DNA from: a virus
DNA: 28,957 nt
Virus record (IMG/VR): IMGVR_UViG_3300042691_008275
Coordinates: 1-28,957 of that record
Direction: 5' to 3' (one strand)
The notes beneath the pieces are model-generated. The model saw only the letters and a list, made by a program, of their open reading frames with translations. It was not told the origin of the DNA and did not search any database. The position numbers were made by a program, and so were the translations under genes. Below are positions 22,067 through 28,573 of this stretch, in pieces (position 1 is the first letter of the stretch; every line of letters starts with the position of its first letter).

Positions 22067-23518
22067 TTAACCGATTACCGTGACTCGATATTGGTCTGTC
22101 GTCGGCGCAACCGCAAAACTGAGTGTCACTGTATTGGTCGTAGTCATGGCGATGTCCGGCTCGACGGTGGCATACGGACTACTTGCCTCACGAAGGGACA
22201 CAATCACATCACGTGTCCCCAAGTTGTGGGTAATTGTGATGGTCGAGTTTGAGTTGTCACCGACATTGGCCGAATACTTACGTGCAACAACTGCGGTATC
22301 AATGGAGACGGTTCCTGTCGAAACAGTAATACCGGTACCAGCACCGACCGCCAGACCATTGGAGGTTGTCCCCAAACCAGAGTTGGTCTGGAGTTTGATT
22401 GCACCACCACTGACACCGGTCTCAAGACCACCGTTGGTGGCAGGAGCAAAGCGGAAATCGTTGCCAACAAGGACAACACCCTGCGAGGCAGTGTAGGTTC
22501 CCGAACCAGAGAACTGAGTCCAGACTTGTCCGGAGAAACTAGTCAGGTAGTGAACAGACTGAACCCATGCTGTTGCTCCGTACAGCGTGCCTTCCTTGAC
22601 AAAAACAGCGGCACCAATGAGTTCGGTGTAGTTGTCGGCGTCAGTCGCACGGACAAGGGTGTAGGTCGTACCGTTGTCCTGATAAACGTAGATTCCGTTG
22701 TCTGAGGAGGTGGTTTGACCCTTGAGAAGCAGTCGATACCCGTCCTCAGCCGAGGTAAGAGCGGCGTGACTATCAATGGCAAGGGTTCCGGTATTTCCTG
22801 CCGTGGCGACGTTGCTGGCCGCAAGCAGGTGAACCGAGTCCTTCCATGATAGACCGGCAACTGCATTGTCCACATAACCCTTGTTAGCGGCGTCTGTGTC
22901 AGCCGTCGGCGTGGCAAGGTTTGTAATCTTCTGGCTGTTCATGCTGAACGCCGAAGTTGGGGCTGTTAGGTCAGTAACCTTGCGCCCGTCTACGTATGCC
23001 TTGGTGGCGGCATCTTGGGCGCTGGTCGGGTCGGTGACGTTGGTCAGTTTGTGGCTAGCAAGGCTGACATCGGCACTAGGAGCGGCAAGGTCCGAAATCT
23101 TGATTGCACTGTGTGCGGCCGCATCATGGGCTGGGGTTCCGTGACTGTGGTCGGAACGAGCCAAAGTAGTGGCTGAACCATTGCTGGAAGACGCTCCAAA
23201 CGACGTTTGTGACGTTACGTTGCCAAACGAAGGGGCGGCGTGCTGGTGGTCTGCACGGGCAAGGTTGGCACTTGTACCGGCACTGGCGGTATCACCAACA
23301 TCAATTGTTGAAATCTCACCAACAGTTCCGTATGAGTACGGGGCTGTCTGGGCATCAACCCACGCCGTACCGTCATAGAAAAACAGGCTGTTGCTGGTGG
23401 TGTTGAAGTAAATTTGACCTGCAACAGGACTAGCCGGTGCCGAAGCAAGGTTCTGAACACGGGCGTTCTGCAACTCCTGCTTGGAGAGGTCAATGGGGAC
23501 TAGAAACTTACGTGCCAT
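22067..23518 (-). CDS. Large tail fibre protein
   Basis: 483 residues, Shine-Dalgarno AAGGA five bases before the ATG. The N-terminus (ARKFLVPIDLSKQELQNARV) is of the kind that attaches fibres to a baseplate. Next come a dye-like motif (GQIYFNTTSNSLFFYDGTAWV) and His-containing ARADHQH/ARSDHSH repeats. Two tandem copies of a 35-residue unit follow (KLTNVTDPTSAQDAATKAYVD and KITNLATPTADTDAANKGYVD), then a beta-rich shaft. The C-terminal domain (about 415-483) has TITHNLGTRDVIVSLREA, the same tip fold as the previous gene. The DAATKxYVD repeat is a hallmark of cyanophage- and actinophage-type fibres. Confidence 0.88.
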   Translation of the reverse strand: MARKFLVPIDLSKQELQNARVQNLASAPASPVAGQIYFNTTSNSLFFYDGTAWVDAQTAPYSYGTVGEISTIDVGDTASAGTSANLARADHQHAAPSFGNVTSQTSFGASSSNGSATTLARSDHSHGTPAHDAAAHSAIKISDLAAPSADVSLASHKLTNVTDPTSAQDAATKAYVDGRKVTDLTAPTSAFSMNSQKITNLATPTADTDAANKGYVDNAVAGLSWKDSVHLLAASNVATAGNTGTLAIDSHAALTSAEDGYRLLLKGQTTSSDNGIYVYQDNGTTYTLVRATDADNYTELIGAAVFVKEGTLYGATAWVQSVHYLTSFSGQVWTQFSGSGTYTASQGVVLVGNDFRFAPATNGGLETGVSGGAIKLQTNSGLGTTSNGLAVGAGTGITVSTGTVSIDTAVVARKYSANVGDNSNSTITITHNLGTRDVIVSLREASSPYATVEPDIAMTTTNTVTLSFAVAPTTDQYRVTVIG

Positions 23519-23526
23519 CAGATTCC

Positions 23527-23961
23527 TTACGAGAGATAGGCTTTACCGGCGAAAGAGGCTGTAAAGGTTGCAACGAGAGTGTTAGTGTCCGGGTAGTTCA
23601 ACGAGCCTTCAATAATGGTACCAGCCGAATCGACCACGGTAATGTTGGGGTTGTAACCGAGGCCGTGTGGGATAGTCCATGTAGATGACGCTGAATATTG
23701 GTTGTGCACGTATGTCCCACCCACGGGAATAACCAAATTCAATGTCTGAGATGGTGAAATACCGGTAATTGAGGCTGAAGCGGTTTCCCCACTGGTGACT
23801 GTTCCAATAGACAAGTTGTTGGGAGGACCAGCAACACCCGGGTCGTGAACCTCAATAACGTCCTTGGTTGAGCCTCCATCCAGAACAACCGTTTTATTTG
23901 GTGTCTTGGATAGTTCTACACTGCTCGTGCGAGCAGTTTTAGTGATTTCAAGACTACTCAT
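23527..23961 (-). CDS. Short tail fibre protein
   Basis: 144 residues, ATGA overlap with the previous gene. The N-terminal half is low-complexity beta (KTARTSSVELSKTPNKTVV). The C-terminal half is the common fibre tip module: YVHNQYSASSTWTIPHGLGY, then NITVVDSAGTIIEG, then FTASFAGKAYLS. The pattern strand-(I/V)xHxLGxxPxVxVxDxxG is widespread at the C-termini of phage fibres. A related module ends the next, larger fibre gene. It probably forms the trimeric tip of a receptor-contacting fibre. Confidence 0.8.
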   Translation of the reverse strand: MSSLEITKTARTSSVELSKTPNKTVVLDGGSTKDVIEVHDPGVAGPPNNLSIGTVTSGETASASITGISPSQTLNLVIPVGGTYVHNQYSASSTWTIPHGLGYNPNITVVDSAGTIIEGSLNYPDTNTLVATFTASFAGKAYLS

Positions 23962-24665
23962 ACAGGGGGTGCGGAGACAGCGGCCTCAACGACTAGGTTT
24001 CCTGATACTAAACAATCCCAGTCTCCGGCTGAATCCTGAACAAACAAATCGTAATTGTAAGCACCCGGAGCCACAACAAGGGCATTTGACAAGTGCATCT
24101 CAAGCGTTGCCCCTGTAACCGGGGCAAGATAACCCCGTCGGTTGGCCGGAAGACCAATGACTGTGGATTCAGGGGGCGTGGTGGCGTACCACCGAAGGTC
24201 GATAACCGTTGTCCCAGAAGAGTTCTTGGCTTGCATAAAGGCGCTTTGAACGGCAATCAGGACCCCGTTGTCGTCTTTCCACGTGAAGTTACGCCGGTAA
24301 TCCGTGTACTGCTTGTAGCGGATTTCCATAGCGAGAGCGTCCTCCAGAGGGGTAATGGTGTCAAGGGCAGACACATCAATTGTACCCTTGGCAACCGGTT
24401 GCTGGTAGCCACCTACAGTAGCCATCACGTCGTAAGACAATTCACCCAACGGCAGGTCTTGGGTTTCTTCAGCCGTTAGAGAAAGTTTAATCCCGTTTTG
24501 TGTGGTAATGGTGCAGGTAATCTCTGCAACCGTGATGTCCCCGGTCTTGATGTATGCCCGGGCATCGCTAGGGTACATTAGGCGATGAGTCCACCGGTCT
24601 TTGACAATAATGAGTCTCTCCCACGGCAAACCCCGGGTGAGTGTGTAATCGACATGACGGACCAT
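23958..24665 (-). CDS. Two-domain tail/baseplate protein
   Basis: 235 residues, made of two similar halves. Residues about 1-105 begin with DYTLTRGLPWERLIIVKDRW, contain LSLTAEETQDLPLGELSYDV and end GTIDV. Residues about 115-235 begin YTDYRRNFTWKDDNGV, contain APGAYNYDLFVQDSAG and end GNLVVEAAV. Each half fits the beta-sandwich module found at the N-terminus of BppU-like baseplate/fibre attachment proteins. It is followed by fibre genes in an ATGA overlap, so it probably anchors a fibre to the tail tip. The family assignment is from pattern only. Confidence 0.65.
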   Translation of the reverse strand: MVRHVDYTLTRGLPWERLIIVKDRWTHRLMYPSDARAYIKTGDITVAEITCTITTQNGIKLSLTAEETQDLPLGELSYDVMATVGGYQQPVAKGTIDVSALDTITPLEDALAMEIRYKQYTDYRRNFTWKDDNGVLIAVQSAFMQAKNSSGTTVIDLRWYATTPPESTVIGLPANRRGYLAPVTGATLEMHLSNALVVAPGAYNYDLFVQDSAGDWDCLVSGNLVVEAAVSAPPV

Positions 24666-24671
24666 GTCTCT

Positions 24672-24677
24672 ATTCTA
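24672..24677 (-). promoter_or_regulatory. Putative leaderless promoter -10 (TAGAAT)
   Basis: TAGAAT ends 6 bases before ATG 24665, in the 24-base gap after the small membrane gene. There is no Shine-Dalgarno sequence. It would start the fibre/baseplate transcript. Confidence 0.5.
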
Positions 24678-24689
24678 CTTCAGTGATGG

Positions 24690-24851
24690 CTACTCGTCCT
24701 TCAGCAAGGAGGTGGTGACGTGCACACCAAGGGCAATCCCGCTAATCCACAGTCCATACGTCCTAACCTGACCGGACAGGGTAATCAGCACCAGACCGGT
24801 ACCGGCCAGTGTCCATGCCAAACCTTGTAGTTCCTCTAGGAACTTCTGCAC
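24690..24851 (-). CDS. Small two-helix membrane protein, holin candidate, 53 aa
   Basis: GTG 24851 follows the PA14 stop directly and has a strong Shine-Dalgarno sequence (GGAGG, six bases upstream). After an amphipathic start (QKFLEELQG) come two hydrophobic segments, LAWTLAGTGLVLITLSG and YGLWISGIALGVHVTTSLL, joined by a short QVRT turn. The tail is KDE. Size and topology suit a class II holin or pinholin. It is not beside the endolysin, so it may instead be a partner of the PA14 surface protein. Confidence 0.7.
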   Translation of the reverse strand: MQKFLEELQGLAWTLAGTGLVLITLSGQVRTYGLWISGIALGVHVTTSLLKDE

Positions 24852-26096
24852 TTATGCCCTCCTGCGGGAATCTGAAGACTGAGAACCGCTGGATGACGAA
24901 ACAGAAACAGTTGGTGCTACAAATAATACACCAGTAGCGGCAATAATCACCTTTCGTTCACGCACCGTTACGTTCGACCCAACCGGTGTGTAACTGTCAA
25001 AACCCTCACCAAAAATGTTGACTGTGGCCTCAAACACTTTCTTGACATCTTCCGGCGCTTCTGACAGAGCCTCAGCAACGGCATTTTGTTGTTCCACAGT
25101 CAATGCCGCCATATTCAATTCTTCAAAGAAAGTTTCTAGTTCTTCGTCAGTTGCATCTTCAATTTGTGAAACAACGGCTTCTGCAATCTTTTCTGCCGGA
25201 AGGTCTTGCAAAGGATTGCTATCTGCTGGTATGGTCGTGGTTGATGCTGACACCGTGGTCGAAGTTGTTGTTGTGCTGGTACTGGTTGCGACGGAAGTGG
25301 TGGTCGACGGAATTTGGGTGGAGGTTGTCGTTCCGATTGGCAGAGGCACGCTGGTCGACGTACTCGTGGTTGTCGAAGAGGTTGTCGTCGTCGTCTCGGG
25401 TACGGAAGTGGTTGAGGAAGAGGTCGTCGTGGTGGGAGGCTGACTCGTGGTACTCGGAACAGCCGTGGTGGTAGTAGACGACGTGGTGGTAGTCGGAGCC
25501 TCAGTGGTAGTGGTCGTAGAAGACGTAGTAGTGGTCGGGATTACCGGCTCTGTCGTAAACGCCAGTTCTGGCACTAGTTCCCATCCGGACGTAGTCAACC
25601 AGTTGAGTTGAACCCACGCACCACCACCGTTCTCGTAGAACCACAGTGTGAAGGGGTAAGAAACCCCGGCCGTTACTTGTGTTGGGGCCGAAATGGAGCC
25701 ACCGCCGCCCTTGTCCCGCCAGTCGTTGATGACTAGTACATCATTGAAATACAGTTTCACACCGTCGTCGGCCGGGGCGTAGAAACTTAATTCCCCGGTT
25801 TCTTGTGGCGTAATGAAACCATCGTATTTGACAATGAAGTCTTCATACATGTTAAACAATGGGTTTGAATCAAAATCGTTGTAAACCTGCGATTGAATCA
25901 GTGTTCCAACTATTGGTCGGCCACTAACATCGGGAAGCGGCGGGGCGTTGTTGTACCAGTAGTTGTTGTAAACAGTAACTGTGACGCCGGACTGAACGGC
26001 CTTGGCAGGTTGTGGGATTAACACCAAAACCCATGTGGCTAGTGCTATGAGACGGGCAAAACGACGATTCCTACTCCGGAATGTCCACTTTTTCAG
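24852..26096 (-). CDS. Secreted PA14-domain surface protein with Thr-rich stalk
   Basis: The longest conventional frame starts at TTG 26027, but that cuts a signal peptide in half. Reading back to CTG 26096 gives a complete one: n-region KKWTFRSRNRRFAR, h-region LIALATWVLVLI, c-region ending AKA (cleavage after residue 33). CTG overlaps the upstream TGA (CTGA) and has AAGGA six bases before it. Residues about 34-180 form a PA14 domain (GFITPQETGELSFYAPADDG, then VLVINDW), a carbohydrate-binding beta-sandwich. About 185-290 is a Thr/Ser-rich mucin-like stalk. About 295-385 is an acidic helical domain, followed by a hydrophobic segment and RRR tail. Predicted to be exported and anchored on the infected cell, 414 aa. 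The receptor or glycan is unknown. Confidence 0.8.
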   Translation of the reverse strand: MKKWTFRSRNRRFARLIALATWVLVLIPQPAKAVQSGVTVTVYNNYWYNNAPPLPDVSGRPIVGTLIQSQVYNDFDSNPLFNMYEDFIVKYDGFITPQETGELSFYAPADDGVKLYFNDVLVINDWRDKGGGGSISAPTQVTAGVSYPFTLWFYENGGGAWVQLNWLTTSGWELVPELAFTTEPVIPTTTTSSTTTTTEAPTTTTSSTTTTAVPSTTSQPPTTTTSSSTTSVPETTTTTSSTTTSTSTSVPLPIGTTTSTQIPSTTTSVATSTSTTTTSTTVSASTTTIPADSNPLQDLPAEKIAEAVVSQIEDATDEELETFFEELNMAALTVEQQNAVAEALSEAPEDVKKVFEATVNIFGEGFDSYTPVGSNVTVRERKVIIAATGVLFVAPTVSVSSSSGSQSSDSRRRA

Positions 26097-26440
26097 TCGT
26101 CGTCCTTCATCTCTTCAATTTGCCAACGGTCTTTACCACGAAGGTTTCCGTAAGTGCGTCCCAAACTGTTGTCATTCCCAAATTGTTCCTTCATTACATC
26201 TGAAAGAAACATCATGTCCTCACTGGGTCCGGAATACTCTCCCGGATGGGCTGTCTGGATGTGCCATGCACGCTTACGTGTCGACTTAAATGATGCCCTA
26301 CACCCCGGGCTAGAGCACCCCAACATGTTCATCAAAATCTTTGATGACCCATCATCGTAGTGGATTTGCTCCTGTGGGTCACTATGTTCGTGGTCTAGCG
26401 GAAGAAACTCTCGACTAACTTCTTTGCGTTCGTTACTCAT
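26093..26440 (-). CDS. C2H2 zinc-finger protein
   Basis: 115 residues. A single C2H2 finger is visible: C42-x4-C47-x12-H60-x4-H65 with F51 and the basic run STRKRAW between the cysteines and histidines, as in classical DNA- or RNA-binding fingers. The flanks are acidic (DHEHSDPQEQ before, EEMKDDD at the end). C2H2 fingers are uncommon in bacteria (Ros/MucR type) but occur in phages of Actinomycetota. A role as a small transcription regulator or adaptor is plausible. It has a putative leaderless promoter, and its TGA stop is shared with the CTG start of the next gene. Confidence 0.75.
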   Translation of the reverse strand: MSNERKEVSREFLPLDHEHSDPQEQIHYDDGSSKILMNMLGCSSPGCRASFKSTRKRAWHIQTAHPGEYSGPSEDMMFLSDVMKEQFGNDNSLGRTYGNLRGKDRWQIEEMKDDD

Positions 26441-26446
26441 ACAACA

Positions 26447-26452
26447 ATTGTA
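26447..26452 (-). promoter_or_regulatory. Putative leaderless promoter -10 (TACAAT)
   Basis: TACAAT ends 6 bases before ATG 26440 and begins two bases after the previous stop codon. There is no Shine-Dalgarno sequence before this ATG. It would drive the zinc-finger, PA14 and small membrane genes. Confidence 0.6.
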
Positions 26453-26454
26453 CT

Positions 26455-26892
26455 TTACGCCCTACCACGTGAACGCAGTCCCCTAGGGAACTCCACCATG
26501 CGGTCCTCATTGGTGTCGTCGTTTACCCAGTGCATCCGTTGAATGTGAACAGTCGCCTGTCCTCTGATTGTTTTTTCCTGCTCTGGATGCTCAGGACCTA
26601 ACACCCCTGACCAATTCTGCCAGTGTTGTCCTTCCTTTGATTCAGGGTCAACAATGTGGCGTCTGTGTATTAACGCCTCAACAACCGTTCCCTCCGCAGG
26701 TAGCCCCTCAAATTCGCTGTCGCTGTCCCCGAGTGGGTATCCTTCTACGTCACGGTTTGTGGCAAAGTTGTAAGCAACACCTGCATCGGTGGTCCAGTGA
26801 GGACCTATTCCACGAGTATCCACATTTTCTGGAGCGGTATTAGCCAATCCCCTGTACAAGCGAACCCATTGCTTACCGGTAGGTGCTGGCAT
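26455..26892 (-). CDS. ADP-ribosyltransferase-like protein (R-S-E type)
   Basis: 145 residues, ATG directly after the previous stop (TAA-ATG). It shows the three landmarks of Arg-Ser-Glu mono-ADP-ribosyltransferases in the right order. R14 is in strand LYRGL, a W33-T34-T35 segment stands in the S-T-S position followed by a helix (AGVAYNFAT), and E104-Q105-E106 forms an ExE-type motif before strand TIRGQATVHI. Known phage relatives such as T4 Alt and ModA modify host RNA polymerase or ribosomal proteins. The target here is unknown. The match is by motif reading only, and the family is very divergent. Confidence 0.55.
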   Translation of the reverse strand: MPAPTGKQWVRLYRGLANTAPENVDTRGIGPHWTTDAGVAYNFATNRDVEGYPLGDSDSEFEGLPAEGTVVEALIHRRHIVDPESKEGQHWQNWSGVLGPEHPEQEKTIRGQATVHIQRMHWVNDDTNEDRMVEFPRGLRSRGRA

Positions 26893-27096
26893 TTACTTCT
26901 CGGTTGGTGGCTTGTGCAGTTTGCCGTCAATAACTGGGTAACCAAGGTCTAAGTGAGTATTGATGTGCTTCTTAATACCCTTGATATTGCTGGACGTAAG
27001 ATTCATTCCCTCAGCATGGACTTTCCATCCACTGTAGTTTCCGGGAAGACGGTAGTACGTTACGCCTCGGAACTGTTCACCATCAGGCATTGGCAT
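26893..27096 (-). CDS. Small hypothetical protein, 67 aa
   Basis: The start is fixed by a near-perfect Shine-Dalgarno AGGAGGT five bases before ATG 27096. The protein is basic and soluble: GVTYYRLPGNYSGWKVHAEG looks like a beta-hairpin, followed by a helix (NIKGIKKHINTHLDLG) and PVIDGKLHKPP. I do not recognise a family. It is directly followed, with no gap, by the second ADP-ribosyltransferase-like gene, so the two are probably co-translated. It could be a partner of that protein, but nothing in the sequence proves this. Confidence 0.75.
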   Translation of the reverse strand: MPMPDGEQFRGVTYYRLPGNYSGWKVHAEGMNLTSSNIKGIKKHINTHLDLGYPVIDGKLHKPPTEK

Positions 27097-27166
27097 AGTT
27101 ACCTCCTAGACACGAAGACGGGCCGCCCGCAGACAGCCCGCCTCGGTGAGAAAAGACCTCGCATAC

Positions 27167-27172
27167 ATTGTA
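27167..27172 (-). promoter_or_regulatory. Candidate promoter -10 (TACAAT) with short leader
   Basis: TACAAT lies in the 91-base gap between the ART-like gene and the next gene. Transcription starting 6 bases downstream would give a leader of about 64 bases ending at the strong AGGAGGT site before 27096. The element sits inside an imperfect palindrome around 27167-27186 (TGCACAGTTGTGTACA on the minus strand), which could be an operator. Confidence 0.4.
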
Positions 27173-27187
27173 CACAACTGTGCATAA

Positions 27188-27460
27188 CTAGACCACTTTT
27201 CCGATGATGTTGAATCCCTTTTCACTGTAGAAGGTATTAGCCCATCCTTCTTGAGAATGCTCATCATGAGATACCTCGTAGACATGAGGTCCATATCTCT
27301 TTGCTTCATCCAAATCAGATGTGGCAAATGCTACTTTTTGACCTGCGTATCCACCTGAATCAGGACCTTGCCGATATGGGAGTATCTTCCTTGCTTTAGG
27401 GGACAACTCTTGTGGTGTTCCATGAAACAATTGGATGTTTATGTGGTCAGATGCACTCAT
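27188..27460 (-). CDS. ADP-ribosyltransferase-like protein (HGT type)
   Basis: 90 residues from ATG 27460. It begins with a strand ending in F12-H13-G14-T15, the NAD-binding HGT signature of Arr- and PARP-like transferases. A mid-region KVAFATSDLDEAKRYG matches the family pattern of a strand, (Y/F)xT, then a helix with A..Y, and a strand VYEV follows. The aromatic residue normally Tyr is Phe here. The length is short for Arr (about 140 residues), so this may be a minimal or divergent member. An enzyme of this fold would transfer ADP-ribose to host protein or RNA; activity is inferred. The gene starts 5 bases after the acetyltransferase stop. Confidence 0.6.
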   Translation of the reverse strand: MSASDHINIQLFHGTPQELSPKARKILPYRQGPDSGGYAGQKVAFATSDLDEAKRYGPHVYEVSHDEHSQEGWANTFYSEKGFNIIGKVV

Positions 27461-27465
27461 AAAAC

Positions 27466-27852
27466 CTAACCCCAGATGCCACCGGAGCGCTCGTATGGCT
27501 CCAGTTCCGGGATATTTCCACCAACCGCTTTGGCCCAAGCATCCCCAGACGCTGTCCTTCTACTGTTATGGACAGGCGTCGGAACGTCAGAAAACTGGCT
27601 GGACAGGTGCGTGGCACGCTTAAACAATTCAGAAGCAATACCCTGTCTTCTGTAGGATGCTTCAACAAACACGTCAGTAATAGAACCATCTTCACGGGGA
27701 GACCACGAGACGTGACCAATCGTTGAGCCTTCTTTGTTAGCCAACATTCGATGTGGCTCATCAAAGTGTCTTGTGTTGTATGGGTAAGACTGCTTGGGGT
27801 CGGCTACCTCCCCACGTGTGAAAACAAACTCAAAATCTGAGGGGCTAATCAT
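27466..27852 (-). CDS. GNAT-family N-acetyltransferase
   Basis: 128 residues. The central region has the GNAT core: a strand (GHVSWSPRED), a strand with DVFVEASYRRQGIA, then a helix. R68-R69-Q70-G71-I72-A73 is the acetyl-CoA pyrophosphate-binding loop (Q/RxxGxA). GNAT enzymes move an acetyl group from acetyl-CoA to an amine on proteins, tRNA, antibiotics or small molecules; the substrate cannot be told here. The start is ATG 27852 in the TGATG overlap; TTG one codon earlier is possible. The neighbours are zinc-ribbon and ADP-ribosyltransferase-like genes, which suggests a host-protein modification module. Confidence 0.85.
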   Translation of the reverse strand: MISPSDFEFVFTRGEVADPKQSYPYNTRHFDEPHRMLANKEGSTIGHVSWSPREDGSITDVFVEASYRRQGIASELFKRATHLSSQFSDVPTPVHNSRRTASGDAWAKAVGGNIPELEPYERSGGIWG

Positions 27853-28001
27853 CAATACACCCCTTCACAACAAGCATCACGTTGACCACAAGACTCGCAC
27901 CGATAATGAGCGTGTTCAGGTACCATTCGACCGCCGCACCACACACACTGGGTAGAGCAATCCGGCTTAGATGTTTCGGAATGTGGCTTCTCCGACTTCA
28001 T
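27852..28001 (-). CDS. Mini zinc-ribbon protein, 49 aa
   Basis: It starts at ATG 28001 inside the end of the previous gene (overlap of about 35 bases) and ends in a TGATG junction with the acetyltransferase gene. The pattern C19xxC22GG...C35xxC38G followed by C44C45EG is a compact zinc ribbon seen in many small phage proteins of unknown role. A longer in-frame start exists at 28067 but would extend the overlap. The cysteine spacing, not the length, is the evidence that it is coding. Confidence 0.7.
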   Translation of the reverse strand: MKSEKPHSETSKPDCSTQCVWCGGRMVPEHAHYRCESCGQRDACCEGVY

Positions 28002-28401
28002 TGGCCCAATCCTCCAAGTGGCGGTGCAGTTGACGAGACGTAAGTTGTTGATGCTTTCCGGAGCCATAGTCCATCAGATTGATGGCGTCAATAGTCCGGG
28101 AAGGGTTAGATGCGTGAGCAATGTCGATGTTCCCACCGGAATACCGGCCAATCCAGTCCCCGTGACGTAGGTGCACTTCTGGACTCCCGGATTCATTGAC
28201 ATTAATGTCATTGAGGTTGAATCCACGGGAACGCATGGATGAGATTTCACGTGAAGTGCGCTCAAAATCCCCGGCTGGGTCCATACGGGACACAAAACCG
28301 CTTCCACAGTTCTTGCACGTATGGAAAGGCTTTTCGTTGGTCTTGGGGTGAGGTTCACCCATTGCACCACAGTCTGTGCACTCAAAAAGGTCATTGTCCA
28401 T
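27967..28401 (-). CDS. Zinc-ribbon protein with unknown C-terminal domain
   Basis: 144 residues from the ATG in the TAATG overlap; a longer open frame exists upstream, but this start fits the junction. The N-terminus has two CxxC knuckles (C8/C11 and C29/C32), a four-cysteine zinc ribbon. The rest is hydrophilic, with an Arg/Ser-rich region (about residues 45-60) and a segment LRHGDWIGRYSGGNIDIAH that looks beta-stranded. Zinc ribbons commonly bind nucleic acid or transcription machinery, and the accessory-block setting suggests a host-modifying or regulatory role. Function is not known. Confidence 0.75.
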   Translation of the reverse strand: MDNDLFECTDCGAMGEPHPKTNEKPFHTCKNCGSGFVSRMDPAGDFERTSREISSMRSRGFNLNDINVNESGSPEVHLRHGDWIGRYSGGNIDIAHASNPSRTIDAINLMDYGSGKHQQLTSRQLHRHLEDWANEVGEATFRNI

Positions 28402-28556
28402 TACATCACCACCAGTGTTACATCCCACGAACTTGACCCGGTCTGCTTGGCCCGGATGACGTGAGCAGTTTTGTACCCGCTTGCCTTGGCAAGATTGATA
28501 GCCGTCTTAATGGCTTCTGTCTGGAGCAGTGTGTTTACCGGATACGTGATTTCCAC
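28401..28556 (-). CDS. Small conserved-looking protein, 51 aa
   Basis: This short GTG-started gene begins VEITYPVNTLLQTEAIKTA and ends SSWDVTLVVM. Its stop codon overlaps the next start in a TAATG junction, which supports it being real, and it fills the space between tRNA-Leu and the next gene. It has alternating beta-like and helical segments and is soluble, with no membrane segment or cysteine. Many phages carry a similar short ferredoxin-fold-sized protein, but I recognise no family. The only start signal is the promoter-like hexamer just upstream. Confidence 0.65.
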   Translation of the reverse strand: MEITYPVNTLLQTEAIKTAINLAKASGYKTAHVIRAKQTGSSSWDVTLVVM

Positions 28557-28562
28557 AAAACA

Positions 28563-28568
28563 AGTTTA
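28563..28568 (-). promoter_or_regulatory. Putative leaderless promoter -10 (TAAACT)
   Basis: TAAACT ends exactly 6 bases before the GTG start at 28556, so transcription would begin on the start codon. No Shine-Dalgarno sequence is present. It lies between tRNA-Leu and the first protein gene of the accessory block. It matches the TAnAnT motif seen at seven other starts in the window. Confidence 0.5.
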
Positions 28569-28573
28569 GCCGG

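Noticed and set aside
22543-22917. 124-residue minus-strand frame inside the large fibre gene
   Set aside because: Entirely nested in a well supported fibre frame; its composition (Arg/Pro/Thr-rich) is typical of a shifted frame.
25015-25474. Long plus-strand frames rich in Val/Leu opposite the PA14 gene, looking like membrane proteins
   Set aside because: They are the antisense of the Thr-rich stalk codons (ACC/ACG/ACA give Val/Gly/Cys-type codons in reverse). No start signal, and they would be the only plus-strand genes.
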